Source: Microbacterium oxydans (GTDB lineage: Bacteria > Actinomycetota > Actinomycetes > Actinomycetales > Microbacteriaceae). From it: a stretch of 64,000 nt of DNA. Positions within the stretch are counted from its first letter, which is position 1. Each line of letters opens with the position of its first letter. The position numbers and the translations under genes are program-made. This document shows, piece by piece, positions 25,859 through 33,166 of this stretch. The DNA lies in contig NZ_FMIR01000015.1 in the NCBI RefSeq assembly GCF_900095745.1, forward strand, positions 186,001 through 250,000, given 5' to 3'. The notes beneath the pieces were generated by a model. That model saw nothing but the letters and a program-made list of their open reading frames with translations, was not told the DNA's origin and ran no database searches.

Positions 25859-26886
25859 TTCGAGAGCACCTCGACGTAGCCGTCGATGATCTGCTGGGTG
25901 GAGCGCGGTCCGCCGAACGTCCAGATCCCGGCGGGGAACGCGGTGAGGCGGTCATCGGCCACGGCGGGCAGCGAGGTCCAGGCCGGGTTGTCCTGCAGGG
26001 CGTCGATGAAGCTCTCCGACTCGGGGTCTTCGGTGCCGGTGTAGAACAGGCTGGCGTCGCCGACCGTGGTCATGCCCTCGACGTCGGTCTGGCCGAGGCC
26101 GTAGGTGGGGTCGACCTCGCCGGTCCAGGCGTTCTCGAGACCGAGCTTCTCGCCGATCTCACCGACCAGCGAGCCCTGACCGAACGGGCGCAGCGCGACG
26201 TTGCCGCCGTCGACCCAGCCGTCGAAGAACACGAACTCCTTCGTGGGCAGGTCGAGATCCGCGAGTTCGGCCGATGCCGAGTCGAGGTGCGCCTGGAACT
26301 CGTCGGCGACGACCTCGGCGCGCTCCTCGCGGCCGGTCACCTGGGCGATGAGATCGAGCGTGCCGAGCATCTTCGCGATGGGGTCGGCGGCATCCGCACC
26401 GATGGTCGCGAGCACGGGCACGTCGTAGGCCTCGAGCTGGGAGACGATGGGGTCGTCCGCGGCGCTGACCTCGACGATCACGAGGTCGGGCTCGGTGCCG
26501 AACAGCGTCTCGAGGTTCGGCTCCTGGCGGGTGCCGACATCGGTCACACCCTCCGGGAGCTCTTCCGCGGTGACCCACGTGCTGTAGCCCTCGGCGTCGG
26601 CGACCGCGACCGGGGTGACGCACAGCGACAGCGCATCCTCGATCTGCTGCCACTCCAGCACCGCGATCCGCTCGGCGGGCTTGTCGAGTTCGACCGTGCG
26701 GCCGAGGTCATCCGTGACGGAGACGGCGCCCGTCGAGGTCGCGGTGGTGTCGTCGCCGCAGCCCGCGCTCGTCGAGGCCGAGGCATCGGAGTCGGAGGCG
26801 GCGGGGGCCTGAGTGGTGCCGCAGCCGGCGAGGGCCATCACGAGCGCGCCGCCGAGGGCGATCAGGGCGAGGGGCTTCTTCTTCAT
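25855..26886 (-). CDS. Iron-siderophore substrate-binding lipoprotein (FecB/FhuD type)
   Basis: 343 residues. Signal peptide with lipobox LAGC (Cys22), a Ser/Thr/Ala-rich linker, then a periplasmic-binding domain of the helical-backbone type beginning TDDLGRTVELDKPAERIAVLEWQQ and containing GTRQEPNLETLFGTEPDLVIV. It captures a ferric complex outside the membrane for the fused permease. It has a short upstream gap (31 nt) to the ATPase gene, with AGGAAGAA as ribosome-binding site. Confidence 0.92.
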   Translation of the reverse strand: MKKKPLALIALGGALVMALAGCGTTQAPAASDSDASASTSAGCGDDTTATSTGAVSVTDDLGRTVELDKPAERIAVLEWQQIEDALSLCVTPVAVADAEGYSTWVTAEELPEGVTDVGTRQEPNLETLFGTEPDLVIVEVSAADDPIVSQLEAYDVPVLATIGADAADPIAKMLGTLDLIAQVTGREERAEVVADEFQAHLDSASAELADLDLPTKEFVFFDGWVDGGNVALRPFGQGSLVGEIGEKLGLENAWTGEVDPTYGLGQTDVEGMTTVGDASLFYTGTEDPESESFIDALQDNPAWTSLPAVADDRLTAFPAGIWTFGGPRSTQQIIDGYVEVLSK

Positions 26887-26917
26887 TCGGTTCTTCCTCC
26901 GGGAGGGGTGAGGGGGT

Positions 26918-27754
26918 TCAGGATGCTGCGCGGGCGCGGTGCCGGCCGTGGTGACGACCGCGCGGGAGCACGCGCACGAGGCCGGTCTCCTCGTCGATCT
27001 CGGTGTCGATCCGCAGGCCGTACACGTGCGAGAGGTTCTCGCCCGTGAGCACCTCGGCGGGGGTGCCCGCCGCGTGCACTCGACCGGCGTGCAGCAGCAC
27101 CACGTCGTCGGCGACGGATGCCGCGTGGTCGAGGTCGTGCAGCACGACGCCGAGGGCGGTGCCGTGGTCGTCGGCGAGCTCGCGCACCAGGTCGAGCGTC
27201 TCCACCTGGTAGCGCAGGTCGAGGTGGTTGGTCGGCTCGTCGAGGAGCAGCACGCCCGTCTCCTGCGCCAGCGCGGTCGCCAGCCACACGCGCTGCAGTT
27301 CGCCGCCCGAGAGCTGGTCGACGGGGCGGGCGGCCATGGCGCGGAGTCCGGTCAGTTCGAGCGCCCGCGCGACGGCGGCGCGGTCGGCGTCACTGACGCC
27401 AGAGAAACGGCCCCGGTGCGGATGGCGGCCGTACGCCACGACGTCGGAGACCTCGATCCCGGACGGATGCGGCCGCGACTGCGAGAGCATCGCGACGGCC
27501 TTGGCGAACTCCTTCGCCGAGAGGGCGGCCGCGTCACGCGTCTCGTCGCCGCCGATGCGGACCCTCCCCGCCTCGATGCGGTGCAGGCGGGCGAGGGCGC
27601 GCAGGACGGTCGACTTGCCGCTGCCGTTCGGTCCGATGAGGGCGGTGACCCGTCCGGGCGCGAGGCGCAGCGAGACGTCGTGCACCACCCGGGCTCGGCC
27701 GTATCCGAGCACGAGGGATTCGCCCTGCAGGGCGTGGGGCGCTGTCGTCGTCAT
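26918..27754 (-). CDS. ABC transporter ATPase for iron-siderophore uptake (FhuC/FecE type), system 2
   Basis: 278 residues. Walker A GPNGSGKST (about 38-46), Q-loop MLSQSRPHP, signature LSGGELQR, Walker B LLLDEPTNHLD and switch His in VVLHDLDHA. The C-terminal tail is His/Arg rich. ATG 27754 lies one base away from the stop of the upstream reductase gene. It most likely energises the fused permease at 23768. Confidence 0.92.
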   Translation of the reverse strand: MTTTAPHALQGESLVLGYGRARVVHDVSLRLAPGRVTALIGPNGSGKSTVLRALARLHRIEAGRVRIGGDETRDAAALSAKEFAKAVAMLSQSRPHPSGIEVSDVVAYGRHPHRGRFSGVSDADRAAVARALELTGLRAMAARPVDQLSGGELQRVWLATALAQETGVLLLDEPTNHLDLRYQVETLDLVRELADDHGTALGVVLHDLDHAASVADDVVLLHAGRVHAAGTPAEVLTGENLSHVYGLRIDTEIDEETGLVRVLPRGRHHGRHRARAAS

Positions 27755-27755
27755 G

Positions 27756-28718
27756 TCAGCCCCGCATCGCGACGCCGCGGCGCCAGTAGCCCATGAACGC
27801 GACCTGCCCGCGGTCGACGCCGAGGTCCTTGACGAGGTGGCGGCGCAGGGTAGTGACCACGCCGCTCTCCCCCGCGATCCAGAAGTAGCGCTCGGCCGGA
27901 GCATCCGCCCGGTCGATCTCTTCCCCGAGGCCGGAGTAGTCCGGCGTCTCCCAGAGCAGATCTTCGCCGTCGATGTCCTTCACCCGGATCTCCTCGGCGG
28001 CGTCGGCGTCTCCGAGGTAGCCGAGCACCGCGGGGATCAAGCGCAGACCGTGCGGGTCACCCGCGTCGCGCGGCAGCCAGTGCACCTCGACACCGGCCGG
28101 CACGTCGATGCGCAGGATGTCGGCGGGCGACGGCACCTCGATGAAGGCCACTCCGCGCAGGTCGCGGGGCGCGTCCTCCAGGATGCGGGCGATGGCGGGA
28201 GCCGCCGTCTCGTCGCCGGCGAGCACGACCGATGCCGCGGTGCCCGGCGCGAACTCGGCGCCGCCGTGGGCCTCCACGTCCACGCCCCGCCGCGGTCCGA
28301 CCAGGTAGAGCTCCTGCCCGACCGCGGCCTGACTCGCCCAGAGCGACGCGGGTCCGGTGAGCCCCGGCTCGAGGTGAAGCACGAAGTCGACGTCCACCTC
28401 GGTGCCGGTCTCGGGATCGACCCGCAGCTCGCGCACGGAGTAGGTGCGCATGGAGCCGCGCTCCTCCTCCGGCACCGCGAGGAACGACTGCCACCAGTTG
28501 TCCGAGGCTCGATCGAGTTCGGGGAGGATGCCGGATGCCGGCGGGAAGACCAGCTTGATGCGGCTGTCGAACACCTCGCCGGGCGTGCCGAACTCGAACA
28601 GGTCGTCGCCACCGAATGTCACGCGCACGAACGAGGGCGAGACGCGGACGACGGCGCGCACCTCGGCGCGGGTGAGGATGTAGGTCGGACGCTCGGTGGT
28701 GGTCGTCTCAGCGGACAT
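27756..28718 (-). CDS. Siderophore-interacting protein (NAD(P)H-dependent FAD ferric-siderophore reductase)
   Basis: 320 residues of the SIP/ViuB type. An N-terminal FAD-binding barrel shows MRTYSVREL (flavin-contact Arg-x-Tyr-Ser), then DVDFVLH and GPASLWAS. The NAD(P)H-binding half shows VVLAGDETAAPAIARIL and the ending YFWIAGESGVVTTLRRHLV. It reduces the imported ferric complex in the cytoplasm to release iron. It overlaps the upstream ATPase gene by 11 bp and sits between the two importers, so it may serve both. Confidence 0.93.
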   Translation of the reverse strand: MSAETTTTERPTYILTRAEVRAVVRVSPSFVRVTFGGDDLFEFGTPGEVFDSRIKLVFPPASGILPELDRASDNWWQSFLAVPEEERGSMRTYSVRELRVDPETGTEVDVDFVLHLEPGLTGPASLWASQAAVGQELYLVGPRRGVDVEAHGGAEFAPGTAASVVLAGDETAAPAIARILEDAPRDLRGVAFIEVPSPADILRIDVPAGVEVHWLPRDAGDPHGLRLIPAVLGYLGDADAAEEIRVKDIDGEDLLWETPDYSGLGEEIDRADAPAERYFWIAGESGVVTTLRRHLVKDLGVDRGQVAFMGYWRRGVAMRG

Positions 28719-29508
28719 GATGCCTCCCGATGGGTGTGACCATCGGCTTGCCGGAGACCGGGTCGATGGTGATCTGATTGGCGAGGCCGAAGACCTCTTC
28801 GACGAGCTGTGCGGTGACGATGTCCTGCGGGGCGCCCGTCGCGTGCACCCGGCCGTCCTTCATCGCGACCAGCTCGTCGGCGTAGCGGGCCGCGAGGTTG
28901 AGGTCGTGCAGCACCATGACGATGGTGGTGCCGCGCGAGACGCTCAGGTCGGTAAGCAGGTCGAGGACCTCGACCTGGTGCGCGACGTCGAGGAAGGTCG
29001 TCGGCTCGTCGAGCAGCAGGATGTCGGTCTCCTGCGCGAGGGCCATCGCGATCCAGACGCGCTGCCGCTGTCCGCCGGAGAGCTCGTCGACGCTGCGGTC
29101 GGCGAGGTCGGTGATGCCGGTCGCGTCGAGGGCGTCGGCCACCACCTCGTAGTCGTGAGTGCTCCACCGCGCGAGCATCTTCTGGTGCGGGTGCCGTCCC
29201 CGCCCGACCAGGTCGGCCACCGCGATGCCCTCCGGTGCCACGGGCGATTGCGGCAGCAGGCCGAGGATGCGGGCGACCTCCTTGGTGGGCCGGGCGTGCA
29301 CGGACTTTCCGTCGAGCACGATCTGGCCCTCGGTCGGCGACAGCAGGCGGGCGAGCGAGCGCAGCAGCGTCGACTTGCCGCATCCGTTGGCCCCGACGAT
29401 GGTCGTGATGCGCCCGGGCGCGATCTGCAGGTCGAGGCCGTCGACGACGGTGCGGTCGCCGTAGGCCAGACTCACGCCTTCGGCGGACAGGCTGTGCGAG
29501 ACGGTCAT
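28708..29508 (-). CDS. ABC transporter ATPase for iron-siderophore uptake (FepC/FecE type), system 1
   Basis: 266 residues. Walker A GANGCGKST, Q-loop LLPQSPVAPEG, signature LSGGQRQRVWIA, Walker B LLLDEPTTFLD and switch His in MVLHDLNLAAR. It overlaps the upstream permease by 4 bp (ATGA) and the downstream reductase by 11 bp. Paired by position with permeases at 29505 and 30584. Confidence 0.94.
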   Translation of the reverse strand: MTVSHSLSAEGVSLAYGDRTVVDGLDLQIAPGRITTIVGANGCGKSTLLRSLARLLSPTEGQIVLDGKSVHARPTKEVARILGLLPQSPVAPEGIAVADLVGRGRHPHQKMLARWSTHDYEVVADALDATGITDLADRSVDELSGGQRQRVWIAMALAQETDILLLDEPTTFLDVAHQVEVLDLLTDLSVSRGTTIVMVLHDLNLAARYADELVAMKDGRVHATGAPQDIVTAQLVEEVFGLANQITIDPVSGKPMVTPIGRHHVR

Positions 29509-30587
29509 AGCGAACCCCCGGAGCGGTTGGTGCGGATGAGGAGGTAGATCAGGTACGGAGCGCCGACCACGCCGGTGACGACGCCGACCGGATAGCGGGT
29601 GCCGAAGGCGAACTGGCCGATGAGGTCACCGCCGAGCACGAGCACGGCCCCGACGAACGCCGACGGCAGGAGCAGGTTGGCACCCGGCCCCGTGATGCGG
29701 GCGGCGATGGGTCCGGCCATGAACGCGACGAACGCGATAGGACCGGTGGCCGCCGTCGCGAAGGCGAGCAGCGCGACCGCTCCGAGGATGAGCAGCAGGC
29801 GCGTGGCGTTGACCCGGATCCCGAGGCCGGCCGCCGAGTCGTCCCCGAGCTGGAGGGCGCCGAGCGCGCGGCCCTGCGACAGCATCAGCGGCACGATCAC
29901 GGCCGCGGCGATCGCCATCGGCAGCACCCGCTCCCACGACGCGTTGTTGAGGCTTCCGGTCAGCCACTGCATCGCGGTCTGGATGTCCCAGTTCGCGGCG
30001 CGCGACAGCATGTACGAGATGACGCTCTGCAGCATCGCGGCGACGCCGATGCCGATCAGGATCAGGCGGGTGCCGGCGAAGCCGCCCTTGATCGAGAGCA
30101 GGTAGATCGCGAAGGCGGTGACGACGGCACCGCCGAGGGCGAGCAGCGACACCACCGGCCCGTTCACCGACAGCACGACGATTCCGAAGACCGCGGCCGC
30201 CCCGGCGCCGTTCGAGATGCCGATGATGTCGGGAGAGGCGAGCGGGTTGCGCAGCATCGTCTGGAAGCAGACGCCCGCCATGCCGAAGCCGATCCCGGTG
30301 AGGACGGCCAGGATCGCCCGGGGCAGCCGCAGATCGCCGACGGTGAAAGACGCTCCGGGCACGGTCTCGCCCAGGATCACGCGGATGACCTCGTCGAGCG
30401 GGTAGAACGTGTTGCCCACCATGAGGGCGACCGTGAACAGCACGAGCAGCAGGATGCCGAGCACGATCGTCGCGATCGCGTGGCGGCGGTGGCGCGCGCG
30501 ACGTCCCGCGACGATGCGTGCGATCCGCGCGGATGCCGGCTCGTCGGCGCGGTCGAGGGTGTGCTCGGTGTGCTCGGTCGTGCTCAC
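29505..30587 (-). CDS. FecCD-type iron-siderophore permease, system 1 (second subunit)
   Basis: 360 residues, nine or ten helices after an about 45-residue cytoplasmic N-terminus. Signatures: LPRAILAVLTGIGFGMAGVC, NPLASPDIIGISNGAG, GSLNNASWERVLPM and the C-terminal GAPYLIYLLIRTNRSGG. Forms a heterodimeric channel with the product of 30584-31633, with which its start overlaps by 4 bp. Confidence 0.93.
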   Translation of the reverse strand: MSTTEHTEHTLDRADEPASARIARIVAGRRARHRRHAIATIVLGILLLVLFTVALMVGNTFYPLDEVIRVILGETVPGASFTVGDLRLPRAILAVLTGIGFGMAGVCFQTMLRNPLASPDIIGISNGAGAAAVFGIVVLSVNGPVVSLLALGGAVVTAFAIYLLSIKGGFAGTRLILIGIGVAAMLQSVISYMLSRAANWDIQTAMQWLTGSLNNASWERVLPMAIAAAVIVPLMLSQGRALGALQLGDDSAAGLGIRVNATRLLLILGAVALLAFATAATGPIAFVAFMAGPIAARITGPGANLLLPSAFVGAVLVLGGDLIGQFAFGTRYPVGVVTGVVGAPYLIYLLIRTNRSGGSL

Positions 30588-31633
30588 AGCTCACGCACCT
30601 TCTGCCGACGGACGATCCAGATGAAGAACGGGGCGCCGATGATGGCGGTGATGATGCCGACCTGGATCTCCTCCGACGAGGGCGAGATCACGCGGCCGAT
30701 GATGTCACTCGCGGTCAGCAGCGCGGCACCGGCGATGGCCGAGAACGGCAGCAGCCAGCGGTGATCGGTGCCCACCAGCATCCGGCACATGTGCGGGACG
30801 ATGAGGCCGACGAAGCCGATGGGCCCGGCGATGGCCGTCGCGGCTCCCGCGAGGATCACCGCGCCGAGCGCCGAGATCATGCGCGTGCGGAACACGTGCT
30901 CACCGAGGCCCTTGGCCATGTCGTCGCCCAGGGCGAGCGAGTTCATGCCGCGCGCACTGAGGAAGCAGATCAGGGCTCCGACCGCGAGCACCGGCGCGGT
31001 GAGCGCGATGCGGGGCCACTCCGCACCGCCGACGCCGCCGATCTGCCAGGACTGGAACGTCTGCAGCAGGTCGACGCGGGGCAGCATCACCGCACTGATC
31101 AGCGAGGCGAAGGCCGCCGAGGTCGCCGCCCCCGCGAGGGCGAGCTTGAGCGGCGTCGCGCCCCCGCGCCCGAGGGAGCCGACCGTGTAGACGAAGACGG
31201 CGGCGATCCCGGCCCCCGCGATCGCGAACCCCATCTGCCCGTAGGGGTTGCTGAGCCCGAAGAAGGCGATGCCGCAGACGACCGCGAGCGAGGCGCCGTT
31301 CGAGACGCCCAGGATGCCGGGATCGGCGATGGGGTTGCGGGTCACGGCCTGCATCGTGGCACCGGAGAGGGCGAGCGCGGCGCCGACGAGGAGGGCGAGG
31401 ACCGTGCGCGGGATGCGCTTGACGATCGCGGCCTGGGAGATCGTGTCGGTGTGGCCGCCGAGGGCCGCGACGATGTCGTCGAACGAGACCGCGCGCACAC
31501 CGAACGAGATCGACAGGATGCTGAGGATGACCAGGACCACGAGCCCCACGAGCAGCCAGAGGGTGCGCACCAGCACCGGGCGCCGCAGGTCTGCGGCTCC
31601 CGGTGCGGGGGCGATGACGGTTGCTGAGGTCAC
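30584..31633 (-). CDS. FecCD-type iron-siderophore permease, system 1 (first subunit)
   Basis: 349 residues. Helical FecCD signatures: RIPRTVLALLVGAALALSGA, NPIADPGILGVSNGAS, GPIGFVGLIVPHMCRMLVG and ending GAPFFIWIVRRQKVREL. Follows the system 1 binding protein after 33 nt. Partner of the permease that overlaps its stop. Confidence 0.93.
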   Translation of the reverse strand: MTSATVIAPAPGAADLRRPVLVRTLWLLVGLVVLVILSILSISFGVRAVSFDDIVAALGGHTDTISQAAIVKRIPRTVLALLVGAALALSGATMQAVTRNPIADPGILGVSNGASLAVVCGIAFFGLSNPYGQMGFAIAGAGIAAVFVYTVGSLGRGGATPLKLALAGAATSAAFASLISAVMLPRVDLLQTFQSWQIGGVGGAEWPRIALTAPVLAVGALICFLSARGMNSLALGDDMAKGLGEHVFRTRMISALGAVILAGAATAIAGPIGFVGLIVPHMCRMLVGTDHRWLLPFSAIAGAALLTASDIIGRVISPSSEEIQVGIITAIIGAPFFIWIVRRQKVREL

Positions 31634-31666
31634 TGGGGATTCACTCCGCTGATGCGGATCGAACGG

Positions 31667-32695
31667 CTACTTCGACAGCGGCGCAGCCAGGAGTGCGAGG
31701 TAGTCGCTGAGGCCCCACGGGATGGACAGCGGCGACGGGTTCGCGGACGCGGCGACCGGCGTCGCGTTGGGGAGGATGGCGATGCGGCCCTCGGCGATGG
31801 CCGGGATCTTCGACAGCAGCGGGTCGGCCTGGAGCTGAGCGATGAGCGCGTCGTCGCCGTAGGTGACGAACACGTCCACGTCGGCGAACTTCGCGACCTC
31901 CTCCGCGCTGACCGTCAGGTCGAACTTCTCGGTGTCTGCGGTGTCTTCCACGATCGACGGGAACGGCAGACCGAGGTTGTCGTGCAGGTAACCGGGGCGC
32001 GTATCGATCGCCGTGTAGTAGCCGATCTGGCTCAGGTCGGCCGGGTCGAGGTACGCGAACAGGACCTTCTTGTCCTTGAGTTCGCTGTTCGCCTCGAGCG
32101 CGGCCTCGGCGTCGGCGTGCAGCTCGTCGATCAGTGCGTCGCCCTCATCCTCGAGGCCGAGTGCCTTCGAGTTCATCTCGATCATGTCGTCGACCGAGGT
32201 GCCCCACTTGACCTCCGGGAACGCGACGACCGGGGCGATCTTGGAGAGGGTGTCGTACTCCTCCTGGGAGAGACCGGAGTAGGCAGCCAGGATCACGTCG
32301 GGCTCGGTGTCGGCCACGGCCTCGTAGTCGATGCCGTCGGTCTCGTCGAACAGGACCGGCGTCTCGGCGCCCAGCTCGTCGAGCTTCTCCTCGACCCAGG
32401 GCAGCACGCCGTTGCCGTCGTCGTCGCCCCAGGAGGCCTTGCTCATGCCGACCGGGACGATGCCGAGCGCCAGCGGCACCTCGTGGTTTGCCCAGGCGAC
32501 CGTCGCGATGCGCTCGGGCTTCTCGGTGATGGTGGTCTCGCCGTAGGCGTGCTCCACCGTGACGGGGAAGGCATCTGCCGAGGCCGGGTTGCCACCGGCG
32601 GTGCCGGTCGATTCCGGCGCGGAGGAGGCGCAGGCGGACAGGCCGACCGCGAGTGCAGCGGCCGCGCCGATGGCGAGGATTCGAGAGGTGCGCAC
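31667..32695 (-). CDS. Iron-siderophore substrate-binding lipoprotein, system 1 (first gene of operon)
   Basis: 342 residues. Signal peptide with lipobox LSAC (Cys22), then a FepB/FhuD-like domain containing VEHAYGETTITEKPERIATV, DYEAVADTEPDVILAAYSGL and SPLSIPWGLSDYLALLA. Start is GTG 32695 with AAGGGAA 5 nt upstream. It leads an operon of about 8.9 kb and lies 56 bp from tandem DtxR-type boxes, so low-iron induction is expected. Confidence 0.93.
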   Translation of the reverse strand: MRTSRILAIGAAAALAVGLSACASSAPESTGTAGGNPASADAFPVTVEHAYGETTITEKPERIATVAWANHEVPLALGIVPVGMSKASWGDDDGNGVLPWVEEKLDELGAETPVLFDETDGIDYEAVADTEPDVILAAYSGLSQEEYDTLSKIAPVVAFPEVKWGTSVDDMIEMNSKALGLEDEGDALIDELHADAEAALEANSELKDKKVLFAYLDPADLSQIGYYTAIDTRPGYLHDNLGLPFPSIVEDTADTEKFDLTVSAEEVAKFADVDVFVTYGDDALIAQLQADPLLSKIPAIAEGRIAILPNATPVAASANPSPLSIPWGLSDYLALLAAPLSK

Positions 32696-32750
32696 AGGCG
32701 TTCCCTTCGGGGTTCGGGGTGAGGGGGCGGCGCGAGAGGTGCGCCCAGCC

Positions 32751-32796
32751 TTTGGTAAGCCTGGCCTAATCTAACACGGAGGTTAGGGCGACCTCA
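32751..32796 (-). promoter_or_regulatory. Tandem DtxR/IdeR-type iron boxes upstream of the siderophore operon
   Basis: Box 1 (32751-32769) reads TTTGGTAAGCCTGGCCTAA and agrees with the 19-bp DtxR consensus TWAGGTTAGSCTAACCTWA at 15 positions. Box 2 (32778-32796) has GGTTAG and ACCT half sites and agrees at 13. Their starts are 27 bp apart. On the minus strand they precede the binding-protein start by about 56 bp, a position where a repressor would cover the promoter. The rest of the gap to the cold-shock gene holds only its terminator. Confidence 0.75.
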
Positions 32797-32833
32797 CTTC
32801 GAGTCCCGGTACCCCGCGCAGCTGCGGGCACAG

Positions 32834-32870
32834 AAAAAGCCGGCCGGATCCGTGAGGATCCGGCCGGCTT
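32834..32870 (-). terminator. Rho-independent terminator of the cold-shock gene
   Basis: Perfect 15-bp stem (AAGCCGGCCGGATCC and its complement, 32837-32851 with 32856-32870) around a GTGA loop. On the minus strand a T-run follows directly (AAAAA at 32834-32838 on the plus strand). It lies 18 bp after the gene's stop codon. Confidence 0.92.
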
Positions 32871-32888
32871 CAGGAAGTCAGCGCGCGC

Positions 32889-33092
32889 TCAGAGAGCGCG
32901 GATGTTCGCCGCCTGCATGCCCTTGGGGCCACGCTCAGCGTCGAATTCGACCTTCTGGTTCTCGCGGAGCTCCTTGAAACCGGAGCCGGCGATAGCCGAG
33001 TAGTGGGCGAAAAGGTCGTCCGAGCCGTCATCGGGAGCGATGAAGCCGAAGCCCTTTTCCGCGTTGAACCATTTCACAGTGCCAGTGGCCAT
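32889..33092 (-). CDS. Cold-shock protein (CspA family)
   Basis: 67 residues, a single OB fold. The RNA-binding motifs are KGFGFI (RNP1) and LFAHYSAI (RNP2 variant), after the usual start [17 protein letters not shown]. It binds single-stranded nucleic acid as an RNA chaperone. At most 74 bp separate it from the upstream gene, so it cannot have the long structured leader known for E. coli cspA unless transcription starts inside that gene. A strong terminator follows. Confidence 0.95.
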   Translation of the reverse strand: MATGTVKWFNAEKGFGFIAPDDGSDDLFAHYSAIAGSGFKELRENQKVEFDAERGPKGMQAANIRAL

Positions 33093-33166
33093 GTGTTTCT
33101 ACTTTCTGTTGACTTAGCCGTTTACACGGCCTACGCCGAATCGGAACATCCGAGACGCGCGCACAG

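Noticed and set aside
32848..32859. CCGTGAGGATC within the cold-shock terminator
   Set aside because: It matches the potassium-box word, but it is formed by the stem and GTGA loop of a perfect T-run terminator. It lacks the GTAGGG partner and any downstream promoter, so it is taken as chance.
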